A stretch of DNA of 64,000 nucleotides from Lolium rigidum (taxonomy: Eukaryota > Streptophyta > Magnoliopsida > Poales > Poaceae), in the NCBI RefSeq assembly GCF_022539505.1, contig NC_061508.1:341757484-341821483 (forward strand), in the 5' to 3' direction. This document shows positions 32,859 through 43,096 of the stretch, one piece after another. Below the pieces are notes generated by a model. That model worked only from the letters and a program-made list of their open reading frames with translations, was not told the origin of the DNA and made no database searches. The position numbers and the translations under genes are program-made. The first letter of the stretch is position 1. Each line of letters opens with the position of its first letter.

Positions 32859-34584
32859 TGATGTCTACGGGAGCTTCTATTCTTGTAGACAGTGTTGGGC
32901 CTCCAAGAGCAGAGGTTTGTAGAACAGCAGCAAGTTTCCCTTAAGTGGATCACCCAAGGTTTATCGAACTCAGGGAGGAAGAGGTCAAAGATATCCCTCT
33001 CAAGCAACCCTGCAACCACAAAGCAAGAAGTCTCTTGTGTCCCCAACACACCTAATAGGTGCACTAGTTCGGCGAAGAGATAGTGAAATACAAGTGGTAT
33101 GAATAAATGCAAGCAGTAGCAACGGCACCAGAAAAGTGTTTTGCTGTCCAGGACTGGGGTGTGGTTGATGGTGGTAATATTGCAGGAAGTATAGATGCGA
33201 GAAAACAAGTAAACAAACAACGATAGCAGTATTTAGGAACAAGGCCTAGGGATCATACTTTCACTAGTGGACACTCTCAACATTGATCACATAACAGAAT
33301 AAATAGATAGATGCTAGACTCTACACCCTCTTGTTGGATGATGAACACGACTAACCGTGTAGGATTACACGAACCCTCAATGCCGGAGTTAACAAGCTCC
33401 ACAATATTCAATGTTCATATTTAAATAACCTTAGAGTGCATAACAGATCAACATAACCAAACCAAGTACTAACATAGCATGCACACTCGTCACCTTCACA
33501 CTACGAAAGGAGGCATAGATCACATCAATACCATCATAGCAATAGTTAACTTCATAATCTACAAGAGATCACAATCATAGCCTACGCCAAGTACTACACG
33601 ATGCACACACCGTCACCATTACACCGTGCGGGAGGAATAAACTACTTTAATAACATCACTAGAGTAGCACACGAGATAAATTGTGATACAAAACACATTG
33701 CAATCATAAAGGGATGTAAATAAGCACTTCACTATGCCATTCATAACAGTGAATAAGTATTATGTGAAATATAGCCTAAGAGACCCACACGGTGCACACA
33801 CTCGTCACCTTTACACACGTGGGACAAGGAGTCTCCGGAGATCACATAAGTAAAATCCACTTGACTAGCACAATGACATCTAGATTACAAGCATCATCAT
33901 ATGAATCTCAATCATGTAAGGCAGCTCATGAGATTATTGTATTGAAGCACATAGGAGAGAGATTAACCACATAGCTACCGGTACAGCCCCGAGCCTCGAT
34001 GGAGAACTACTCCCTCCTCATGGGAGACAGCAGCGTTGATGGAGATGGCGGTGGTGTCGATGGAGGAGCCTTCCGGGGCACTTCCCCGTCCGGCGGCGTG
34101 CCGGAACGGAGACTCCTGTCCCCGGATCTTGGCTTCGCGATGGCGGCGGCTCTGGAAGGTTTTCTATGGTTTCGTCGAACGTGTCGTGGTTTTTAGGTCA
34201 GGGACCTTTATATAGGCGAAGAGGCGGAGTCGGAGGGTCGACGAGGCGACGACACACTAGGGGGGCGCGGCCAAGGCCTGGGCCGCGCCACCTCGTCGTC
34301 CGGGCCCACGAGGCCCTCCTCCGGCGGCTCTCGGGTGTTCCGGAAGCTTCGTGGAAAAATAGGATGCTCGGGCGTTGATTTCGTCCGATTCCGAGAATAT
34401 TTCCTTACTAGGATTTCTGAAACCAAAAACAGCGAGAACAACAGAATCGGCCCTTCGGCATCTTGTCAATAGGTTAGTTCCGGAAAACGCATAAATATGA
34501 CATAAAGTATGCATAAAACATGTAGATATCATCAATAATGTGGCATGGAACATAAGAAATTATCGATACGTCGGAGACGTATCA
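32859..34584 (-). repeat. 3' LTR of element B (1726 bp, subtype 2)
   Basis: On plus it begins TGATGTCTACGGGAGC and ends GGAGACGTATCA. It is nearly identical to 37930-39655, including short frames such as 32714-33220 that are LTR by-products. It contains a decayed copy of the primer-site neighbourhood (plus-strand AACGGCACCAGAAAAGTG near 33120). Confidence 0.93.
34207..34214 (-). promoter_or_regulatory. TATA box in 3' LTR of element B
   Basis: TATATAAA on the minus strand, in the LTR half next to the internal-side start, matching the copy at 39281-39288. Marks the likely LTR promoter. Confidence 0.55.
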
Positions 34585-37040
34585 GCATCCCCAAGCTTAG
34601 TTCTCGCTCGTCCCGAGCGAGTAAACGATAACAAAGATAATTTCGGAGTGACATGCCATCATAACCTTGATCATACTATTGTAAGCATATGTAATGAATG
34701 CAGCGATCAAAACAATGGTAATGACATGAGTAAACAAATGAATCATAAAGCAAAGACTTTTCATGAATAGTACTTTCAAGACAAGCATCAATAAGTCTTG
34801 CATAAGAGTTAACTCATAAAGCAATAAATCAAAGTAAAGGTATTTAGCAACACAAAGGAAGATTAAGTTTCAGCGGTTGATTTCAACTTATAACATGTAT
34901 ATCTCATGGATAGTGTCAATGTAATGTAATATAACAAGTGCAATATGCAAGTATGTAGGAATCAATGCACAGTTCACACAAGTGTTTGCTTCTTTGAGGT
35001 GGAGAGAAATAGGTGAACTGACTCAACATAAAAGTAAAAAGAAAGGCCCTTCGCAGAGGGAAGCATTGATTGCTATATTTGTGCTAGAGCTTTGGTTTTG
35101 AAAACATAAAGAGAGCATAAAAGTAAAATTTTGAGAGGTGTTTGTTGTTGTCAACGAATGGTAGTGGGCACTCTAACCCCCTTGCCAGACAAACCTTCAA
35201 AGAGCGGCTCCCATGAATTATTTTTATTTTTGGGTGGCACCCCTTCCAACCTTTCTTTCACAAACCATGGCTAACCGAATCCTCGGGTGCCTACCAACAA
35301 TCTCATACCATGAAGGGGTGCCTTTTTATTTTAGTTTTATTATGATGACACTCCTCCCCACCTTTGCTTTCTCAAGCCATGGCTAACCGAATCCTTTGGG
35401 TGCCGTCCAACAATCACATACCATGGAGGAGTGTCTATTTAGGTTAATTAATTTGGGACTGGGAATCCCATTGCCAGCTCTTTATGCAAAATTATTGGAT
35501 AAGCGGATGAAGCCACTAGTCCATTGGTGAAAGTTGCCCAACAAGAATGAAAGATAAACACCACATACTTCCTCATGAGCTATAAAACATTGACACAAAT
35601 CAGAGGTGATAAATTTTGAATTATTTAAAGGTAGCACTCAAGCAATTTACTTTGGAATGGCGGAGAAATACCATGTAGTAGGTAGGTATGGTGGACACAA
35701 ATGGCATAGTGGTTGGCTCAAGGATTTTGGATGCATGAGAAGTATTCCTCTCAATACAAGGCTTAGGCTAGCAAGGCTATTTGAAACAAACACAAGGATG
35801 AACCGGTGCAGCAAAACTCACATAAAAGACATATTGTAAACATTATAAGACTCTACACCGTCTTCCTTGTTGTTCAAACTCAATACTAGAAATTATCTAG
35901 ACTTTAGAGAGACCAATTATGCAAACCAAATTTTAGCAAGCTCTATGTATTTCTTCATTAATAGGTGCAAAGTATATGATGCAAGAGCTTAAACATGAGC
36001 ACAATAATTGCCAAGTATCAAATTATTCAAGACCTTTTAGAATTACTACATGTAGCATTTCCCGATTCCAACCATATAACAATTTAACGAAGCAGTTTCA
36101 ACCTTCGCCATGAACACTAAAAGATAAAGCGAAGAACACATGTGTTCATATGAACCAGCGGAGCGTGTCTCTCTCCCACACAAGCATGTATTTATTCAGA
36201 GAATGAAAATAACAAAACGAAAATAAAAGCACACAGACGCTCCAAGTAAAGAACATAAGATGTGACCGAATAAAAATATAGTTTCAAGAGAAATGACCTG
36301 ATAATTTGTCGATGAAGAAGGGGATGCCTTGGGCATCCCCAAGCTTAGACGCTTGAGTCTTCTTAAAATATGCATGAATGAACCACGGGGGCATCCCCAA
36401 GGTTAGACTCTTCACTCTTCTTGATCATAGTGTATCATCCTCCTTTCTTGACCCTTGAAAACTTCCTCCACACCAAACTCGAAACAAACTCATTAGAGGG
36501 TTAGTGCATAATCAAAAACTCACATGTTCAGAGGTGACACAATCATTCTTACACTTCTGGACATTGCTCAAAGCTACTGGAAGGTAATGGAACAAAGAAA
36601 TCCACCCAACACAGCGAAAGAAGCAATGCGAAATAAAAGGCAGAATCTGTCAAAACAGAACAGTCCGTAAAGACGAATTTTAAAGAGGCACCAGACTTGC
36701 TCAGATGAAAATGCCCAAATTGAATGAAAGTTGCATACCTATCTGAGGATCACTCACGTAAATTGGCATAATTTTCTGAGTTACCTACAGAGAATTAGGC
36801 CCATATTCGTGACAGCAAAGAAATCTGTTTCTGCGCAGTAATCCAAATCTAGTATGAACCTTACTATCAAAGACTTTACTTGGCACAACAATGCAATAAA
36901 ACTAAGATAAGGAGAGGTTGCTACAGTAGTAACAACTTCCAAGACACAAATATAAAATAGAGGTACTGTAGCAAAATAAACACATGGGTTATCTCCCAAG
37001 AAGTTCTTTCTTTATAGCCATTAAGATGGGCTCAGCAGTT
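34585..37040 (-). repeat. Noncoding 3' internal domain of element B
   Basis: Reverse orientation of the domain described for element A, with GGGATGCCTTGGGCATCCCC near 36321 and the reversed GGAGATAACCCATGTG near 36980. No coding potential beyond family-wide chance frames. Confidence 0.8.
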
Positions 37041-37766
37041 TTAATGATGCACTCGCAAGAAATAGTAGTTGAAGCAAAAGAGAGCATTAAGAGGCAAATT
37101 CAAAACACATTTAAGTCTAACATGCTTCCTATGCATAGGAATCTTGTAAATAAACAAGTTCATGAAGAGCAAAGTAACAAGCATAGGAAGATAGAATAAG
37201 TGTAGCTTCAAAAATTTCAGCACATAGAGAGGTGTTTTAGTAACATGAAAATTTCTACAACCATATTTTCCTCTCTCATAATAACTTTCAGTAGCAACAT
37301 GAGCAAACTCAACAATATAACTATCACATAAAGCATTCTTATCATGAGTCTCATGCATAAAATTATTACTCTCCACATAGGCATAATCAATTTTATTAGT
37401 TGTAGTGGGAGCAAATTCAACAAAGTAGCTATCATTATAATTCTCATCATCAAATATAGGAGGCATATTGTAATCATAATCAAATTTATCCTCCATAACA
37501 GGCGGTACTAAAAGACTACTATCATTATAATCATCATAAATAGGAGGCAAAGTATCATCAAAGTAAATTTTCTCCTCAATGCTTGGGGGACTAAAAAGAT
37601 CATGCTCATCAGAACCAGCTTCCCCAAGCTTAGAATTTTTCATATCATTAGCAACAATGGTGTTCAAAGTGTTCATACTAATATGTTCCATGGGTTTTTT
37701 AATTTTCGCATCAAACCATCCATGTCTTAAATCGGGAAATAGAATAAGAAGCTCATTGTTGTCCAT
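37041..37766 (-). CDS. Retroelement ORF: acidic Tyr/Asp-rich protein with C-terminal hydrophobic segment (241 aa)
   Basis: The only long ORF of element B starts at 37766 with MDNNELLILFPDLRHGWFDA and is intact. Residues 1-50 are mixed; about 60-160 are strongly acidic and Tyr-rich with imperfect repeats (PPIYDDYNDS, MPPIFDDENYNDS, SYFVEFAP and SYIVEFAH). Residues about 183-208 form one hydrophobic stretch (LHLFYLPMLVTLLFMNLFIY), followed by basic MHRKHVRLK, so a membrane anchor is conceivable. No gag, protease or polymerase motif. It occupies the place between primer site and noncoding 3' domain that gag has in element C. It might derive from the extra ORF found in Athila-group elements or be a family-specific protein; I cannot tell which. 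Confidence 0.55.
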   Translation of the reverse strand: MDNNELLILFPDLRHGWFDAKIKKPMEHISMNTLNTIVANDMKNSKLGEAGSDEHDLFSPPSIEEKIYFDDTLPPIYDDYNDSSLLVPPVMEDKFDYDYNMPPIFDDENYNDSYFVEFAPTTTNKIDYAYVESNNFMHETHDKNALCDSYIVEFAHVATESYYERGKYGCRNFHVTKTPLYVLKFLKLHLFYLPMLVTLLFMNLFIYKIPMHRKHVRLKCVLNLPLNALFCFNYYFLRVHH

Positions 37767-37901
37767 TATGCCAAACTAGTGTAAACAAGAAACAAAAAGA
37801 TGCAATTGCAGGATCTAAAGGAAATAGCTTCGAGCACACACACAACGGCGCCAGAAAAGTACTTTACCTGGGACCAGAGTATGAGAGCCTTTTACGTTTC
37901 C

Positions 37902-37919
37902 TCCCCGGCAACGGCGCCA
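37902..37919 (-). other. Primer binding site of element B
   Basis: TGGCGCCGTTGCCGGGGA on the minus strand, 10 bases inside the 5' LTR border. It is the exact complement of the 3' end of plant tRNA-Asp, as known for Athila. A second partial copy (plus-strand ACGGCGCCAGAAAAGTAC, 37845-37862) lies 66 bases further in. Confidence 0.85.
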
Positions 37920-37929
37920 GAAAAGTGCT

Positions 37930-39655
37930 TGATGTCTACGGGAGCTTCTATTCTTGTAGACAATGTTGGGCCTCCAAGAGCAGAGGTTTGTAGAACAGCA
38001 GCAAGTTTCCCTTAAGTGGATCACCCAAGGTTTATCGAACTCAGGGAGGAAGAGATCAAAGATATCCCTCTCAAGCAACCCTGCAACCACAAAGCAAGAA
38101 GTCTCTTGTGTCCCCAACACACCTAATAGGTGCACTAGTTCGGCGAAGAGATAGTGAAATACAGGTGGTATGAATAAATACAAGCAGTAGCAACGGCACC
38201 AGAAAAGTGCTTTGCTGTCCAGGACTGGTGTGTGGTTGATGGTGGTAATATTGCAGGAAGTATAGATGCAGTAAAACAGTAAACAAACAACGATAGCAGT
38301 ATTTAGGAACAAGGCCTAGGGATCATACTTTCACTAGTGGACACTCTCAACATTGATCACATAACAGAATAAATAGATAGATGCTAGACTCTACACCCTC
38401 TTGTTGGATGATGAACACCACTAATCGTGTAGGATTACACGAACCCTCAATGCCGGAGTTAACAAGCTCCACAATATTCAATGTTCATATTTAAATAACC
38501 TTAGAGTGCATAACAGATCAACATAACCAAACCAAGTACTAACATAGCATGCACACTCGTCACCTTCACACTACGAAAGGAGGCATAGATCACATCAATA
38601 CCATCATAGCAATAGTTAACTTCATAATCTACAAGAGATCACAATCATAGCCTACGCCAAGTACTACACGATGCACACACTCGTCACCATTACACCGTGC
38701 GGGAGGAATAAACTACTTTAATAACATCATTAGAGTAGCACACGGATAAATTGTGATACAAAACACATTGCAATCATAAAGGGATATAAATAAGCACTTC
38801 ACTATGCCATTCATAACAGTGAATAAGTATTCTGTGAAATATAGCCTAAGAGACCCACACGGTGCACACACTCGTCACCTTTACACACGTGGGACAAGGA
38901 GTCTCCGGAGATCACATAAGTAAAATCCACTTGACTAGCACAATGACATCTAGATTACAAGCATCATCATATGAATCTCAATCATGTAAGGCAGCTCATG
39001 AGATTATTGTATTGAAGCACATAGGAGAGAGATTAACCACATAGCTACCGGTACAACCCCGAGCCTCGATGGAGAACTACTCCCTCCTCATGGGAGACAA
39101 CAGCGTTGATGGAGATGGCGGTGGTGTCGATGGAGGAGCCTTCCAGGGGAACTTCCCCGTCCCGGCGGCGTGCTCGGAACGGAGACTCCTGTCCCCCGGA
39201 TCTTGGCTTCGCGATGGCGGCGGCTCCGGAAGGTTTTCTCTGGTTTCGTCGAACGTGTCGTGGTTTTTAGGTCGGGGACCTTTATATAGGCGAAGAGGCG
39301 GAGTCGGAGGGTCGACGAGGCGACGACACACTAGGGGCGCGGCCAAGGCCCGGGCCGCGCCACCCTGTCGTCCGGGGCCCATAGGGCCCTCCTCCGGCGG
39401 CTCTCGGGTGTTCCGGAAGCTTCGTGGAAAAATAGGATGTTGGGCGTTGATTTCGTCCGATTCCGAGAATATTTCCTTACTAGGATTTACGAAACCAAAA
39501 ACAGCAGAAAACAAGAACCGGCCCTTCGGCATCTCGTCAATAGGTTAGTTCCGGAAAACGCATAAATATGACATAAAGTATGCATAAAACATGTAGATAT
39601 CATCAATAATGTGGCATGGAACATAAGAAATTATCGATACGTCGGAGACGTATCA
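37930..39655 (-). repeat. 5' LTR of element B (1726 bp, subtype 2)
   Basis: On plus it begins TGATGTCTACGGGAGC and ends GGAGACGTATCA. Same length as the partner; differences are scattered substitutions and one-base indels. Confidence 0.93.
39281..39288 (-). promoter_or_regulatory. TATA box in 5' LTR of element B
   Basis: TATATAAA on the minus strand within CGCCTATATAAAGG; the likely promoter for element B transcripts. Confidence 0.6.
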
Positions 39656-40400
39656 CGGCCTCACCGGTGGTTGGGAGTGGTGGCTGGTGGCTGGGAGCCC
39701 TCCGACGACCGAGTTGGGGCCATGGATCTAGGACGGGGGCCTTGGGTGCAAGGTGGGGTGATGTCTACCTGGCGGCGGGTGCCGGTGCTATAGTCCGCGT
39801 TCTTAGGCCATACGGGTGGTAAAGGGGCGACGAGTTTAGGCATGGTGCGGAGGTCGCCCCGATGGGCCTCTGGCATCAGCTATAAAGACTGTTGTTGCTC
39901 CTCCCTGCGGTGCTCGTCGCACCTCCCCGACCCCGGACTCCCTCCGGTGGATGGTTGTGGTCGGATGTGGGCTCTGGACTGGGCGAAACCCTTGGCCGAC
40001 GTTGGCGGCCACGATGTCAACGACACTGACGGTGATGCTCTCCTTCTTGAAGGTGACATCGAGGTTTTACTTCCTCCCTCCCTACCATATCTATCTCGGG
40101 TGAAACCCCAAAACTTTGGTTTGGACAGTGGCGGCGCTCTGGTTGTGTCGTTCCCTCGTTGGAGGCGCCGTTTTGAGATAGTGGGTTTGGGTGGATGAGC
40201 TCGGCGGAGGTTGGTAGGCATCGTCTTTGCATGCTCCTGACAGCTTGGTCTGGTGTTTTGTGGTTTGTGCTGCGGGTGGAAGTGATGTTCGTGTGTTGCT
40301 GCGCGGCGAGGCGAGTGCTCGGAGCCCTTCTCCCCAGTGGAAACTCCCAATATCCATGCTTGCTCAGGGAGAGTGATCTACCTCCGACAGGTACGGTGCC

Positions 40401-41992
40401 TGATACGTCTCCGACGTATCGATAATTTCTTATGTTCCATGCCACATTATTGATGATATCTACATGTTTTATACACATTATATGTCGTATTTATGCATTT
40501 TCCGGCACTAACCTATTAATGAGATGCTGAAGAGCCAGTTGCTGTTTTCTGTTGTTTTTGGTTTCAGAAATCCTAGTAAGGAAATATTCTCGGAATTGGA
40601 CGAAATGAATGCCCAGGGGCCTATTTTGCCACAAAGCTTCCAGAAGACCGAAGAGAAGACGAAGTGGGGCCACGGGGCGCCGCCACACTAGGGCGGCGCG
40701 GCCCGAGGGGGCCCGCGCGGCCCTGCTGTGTGGGGCCCCGTGACCCCTCCGACTCCGCCCTTCCGCCTACTTAAGGTCTTCGTCGCGAAACCCCCGGTAC
40801 CGAGAGCCACGATACGGAAAACCTTCCAGAGACGCCGCCGCCGCCAATCCCATCTCGGGGGATTCTGAAGATCACCTCCGGCACCCTGCCGGAGAGGGGA
40901 TTCATCTCCCGGAGGACTCTTCACCGCCATGGTCGCCTCCGGAGTGATGAGTGAGTAGTTCACCCCTGGACTATGGGTCCATAGCAGTAGCTAGATGGTT
41001 GTCTTCTCCTCATGTGCTTCATTGTCGGATCTTGTGAGCTGCCTAACATGATCAAGATCATCTATCCGTAATTCTATATGTTGTGTTTGTCGGGATCCGA
41101 TGGATAGAGAATACTATGTTATGTTGATTATCAATCTATTACCTATGTGTTGTTTATGATCTTGCATGCTCTCCGTTATTAGTAGAGGCTCGGCCAAGTT
41201 TTTGCTCTTAACTCCAAGAGGGAGTATTTATGCTCGATAGTGGGTTCATGCCTCCATTAAATGCGGGACAGTGACGGAAAGTTCTAAGGTTGTGGATGTG
41301 CTGTTGCCACTAGGGATAAAACATTGATGCTATGTCCGAGGATGTAGTTATTGATTACATTACGCACCATACTTAATGCAATTGTCTGTTGTTTTACAAC
41401 TTAATACTGGAAGGGGTTCGGATGATAATCTGAAGGTGGACTTTTTAGGCATATATGCATGCTGCATAGCGGTCTATGTACTTTGTCGTAATGCCCAATT
41501 AAATCTCACAATAGTCATCATATCATGTATGTGCATTGTCATGCTCTCTTTATTTGTCAATTGCCCGACTGTAATTTGTTCACCCAACATGCTATTTATC
41601 TTATGGAAGAGACACCTCTAGTGAACTGTGGACCCCGGTCCATTCTTTTACATTGAATACAATCTATCGCAATACTTGTTCTACTCGTTTTCTGCAAACA
41701 ATCATCATCCACACTATACATCTAATCCTTTGTTACAGCAAGCCGGTGAGATTGACAACCTCACCTGTTTCGTTGGGGCAAAGTACTTTGGTTGTGTTGT
41801 GCGAGTTCCACGTTGGCGCCGGAATCTCCGGTGTTGCGCCGCACTACATCCCGCCGCCATCAACCTTCAACGTGCTTCTTGGCTCCTCCTAGTTCGATAA
41901 ACCTTGGTTTCTTTCTGAGGGAAAACTTGTTGCTGTGCGCATCATACCTTCCTCTTGGGGTTCCCAACGAACGTGTGAGTTACACGCCATCA
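40401..41992 (+). repeat. 5' LTR of element C (1592 bp, subtype 1)
   Basis: TGATACGTCTCCGACG to ACGCCATCA. Collinear with LTRs at 6681-8263 and, inverted, 50889-52485. A TATA-like CTACTTAAGG is near 40768. Embedded short ORFs repeat in every LTR copy. Confidence 0.95.
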
Positions 41993-42003
41993 AGCTCTTT
42001 TTC

Positions 42004-42021
42004 TGGCGCCGTTGCCGGGGA
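42004..42021 (+). other. Primer binding site of element C
   Basis: TGGCGCCGTTGCCGGGGA, 11 bases after the 5' LTR; exact complement of the plant tRNA-Asp 3' end, the Athila-type primer. Confidence 0.9.
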
Positions 42022-42223
42022 GATCAAGACACGCTGCAAGGGGAGTCTCCACAATCCAATCTCTCTACTTTGTTTTTGTCTTGCTTTATTTTATTTACTA
42101 TCTTGTTTGCTGCATTATATAAAAATACAAAAAAATTAGTTGCTAGTTTTACTTTATTTACTGTCTTGCACTCTATATCAAAAACACAAAAAAATTAGTT
42201 ACTTGCATTTTACTTTTGTTACT

Positions 42224-43096
42224 ATGTCTAGTTCTGCACTTGTTACTTCTTCACCTGAGGAATTAGTATTCACTTTTAAACAAGGGGATGAGGAGAGTTT
42301 TAAAGATGCTTGGTCCAGAATTTTTACTTCTTATCGTAAAATTGAACCTCAAATGACTCTAAGTTTGCTCCTTAGTAATTTTTATTTTGGTCTTATGATT
42401 CGCTATAGATATGCCTTGGATGCTGTAGTGGGAGGAGATTTCCTTCATTGCAATGGGGATCAAGATTTTAATGCCATAAAGAAGTTGGTTGCATCACATG
42501 ATTCAGACTAATAACTTTGATTCAGCCCTTATTAGCATTTATAATAGATTAAACACTCTTGAGACAAGTGCATCTCGCTTGAATGAAAATTATGGATATG
42601 TTCGTAACCGTCTTGATCAAGTTTTAATGAACTCTGAACCTTCATTATGGGATCCTACTATTAAAATTGCTATCGGTGACCAAACTCTTCATGCTAATTG
42701 TGATATTATGTCTGAATTTTGCCTAATGCCTAAGAGTATTCATGAATCTTTGAAACTTTGGGGATTTGTTGAAGGGGAGAAGGAATAACTCTTATTGATA
42801 ACTCTGTTATAATTCCTAAAGGAATAGCTGCGGGTGTGCATACAACCATTCTTGGGAGAACAATATCCATTGATTATCTTGTTATTGAATGTGCAGGAAC
42901 AGGACAAATCACACTCGGAAGATCCCCGTCGAAACTATTGGGAGCAGTCATAGACATGGGAGAAGGCACCTTAAAATTCACCTCTACACCCGGAGGTAGA
43001 CATATATTCCCTAATCCAAAGAGTAAGAAAAAGAACAAGAAAGGTAAGGGTAAAGCCCAAGGTGATATCAATGCTCCATCTCTTGATAACACTTGA
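42224..43096 (+). pseudogene. Element C gag with inactive protease-like tail
   Basis: ATG at 42224 opens MSSSALVTSSPEELVFTFKQ and a gag-like segment, SFKDAWSRIFTSYRKIEPQM, FYFGLMIRYRYALDAVVGGD, similar in layout to Athila gag, ending at a stop at 42511. An overlapping frame (42489-42788) continues with a coiled, gag-like part and then a protease-like region in which the expected D-T/S-G is replaced by NCDIMSEF. After a further break near 42788 another frame reads DYLVIECAGTGQITLGRSPS and KLLGAVIDMGEGT, matching the second half of the protease in element A, and a Lys-rich tail to 43096. Two frame breaks and loss of the catalytic motif make it a pseudogene; the RNA could still be mobilised in trans. 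Confidence 0.7.

Larger units (their letters stand above)
32859..39655 (-). mobile_element. Complete non-autonomous Athila-like element B (6797 bp)
   Basis: Two LTRs of 1726 bp each (32859-34584 and 37930-39655) flank 3345 bp of internal DNA. The element reads on the minus strand: primer site at 37902-37919, one ORF (37766-37041), the shared noncoding 3' domain, and the pre-LTR motif AAGCTTGGGGATGC. Flanks are TGGCC (32854-32858) and CGGCC (39656-39660), a 5-bp target duplication with one C-to-T change. No pol motifs, so it depends on proteins from elsewhere. It is inserted in the retroposon 32628-47602, opposite in orientation to element C. Confidence 0.92.

Noticed and set aside
32714..33220. 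168-codon minus-strand ORF with LLGVLGTQETSCFVVAGLLE-type sequence
   Set aside because: It lies in the LTR of element B, recurs in the other LTR (37815-38312), and has no protein-family motif; an LTR by-product.
39842..40478. Gene in the GC-rich block between elements B and C
   Set aside because: The block is the middle of the interrupted LINE-like retroposon; frames on both strands lack domain motifs and some cross into the LTR.
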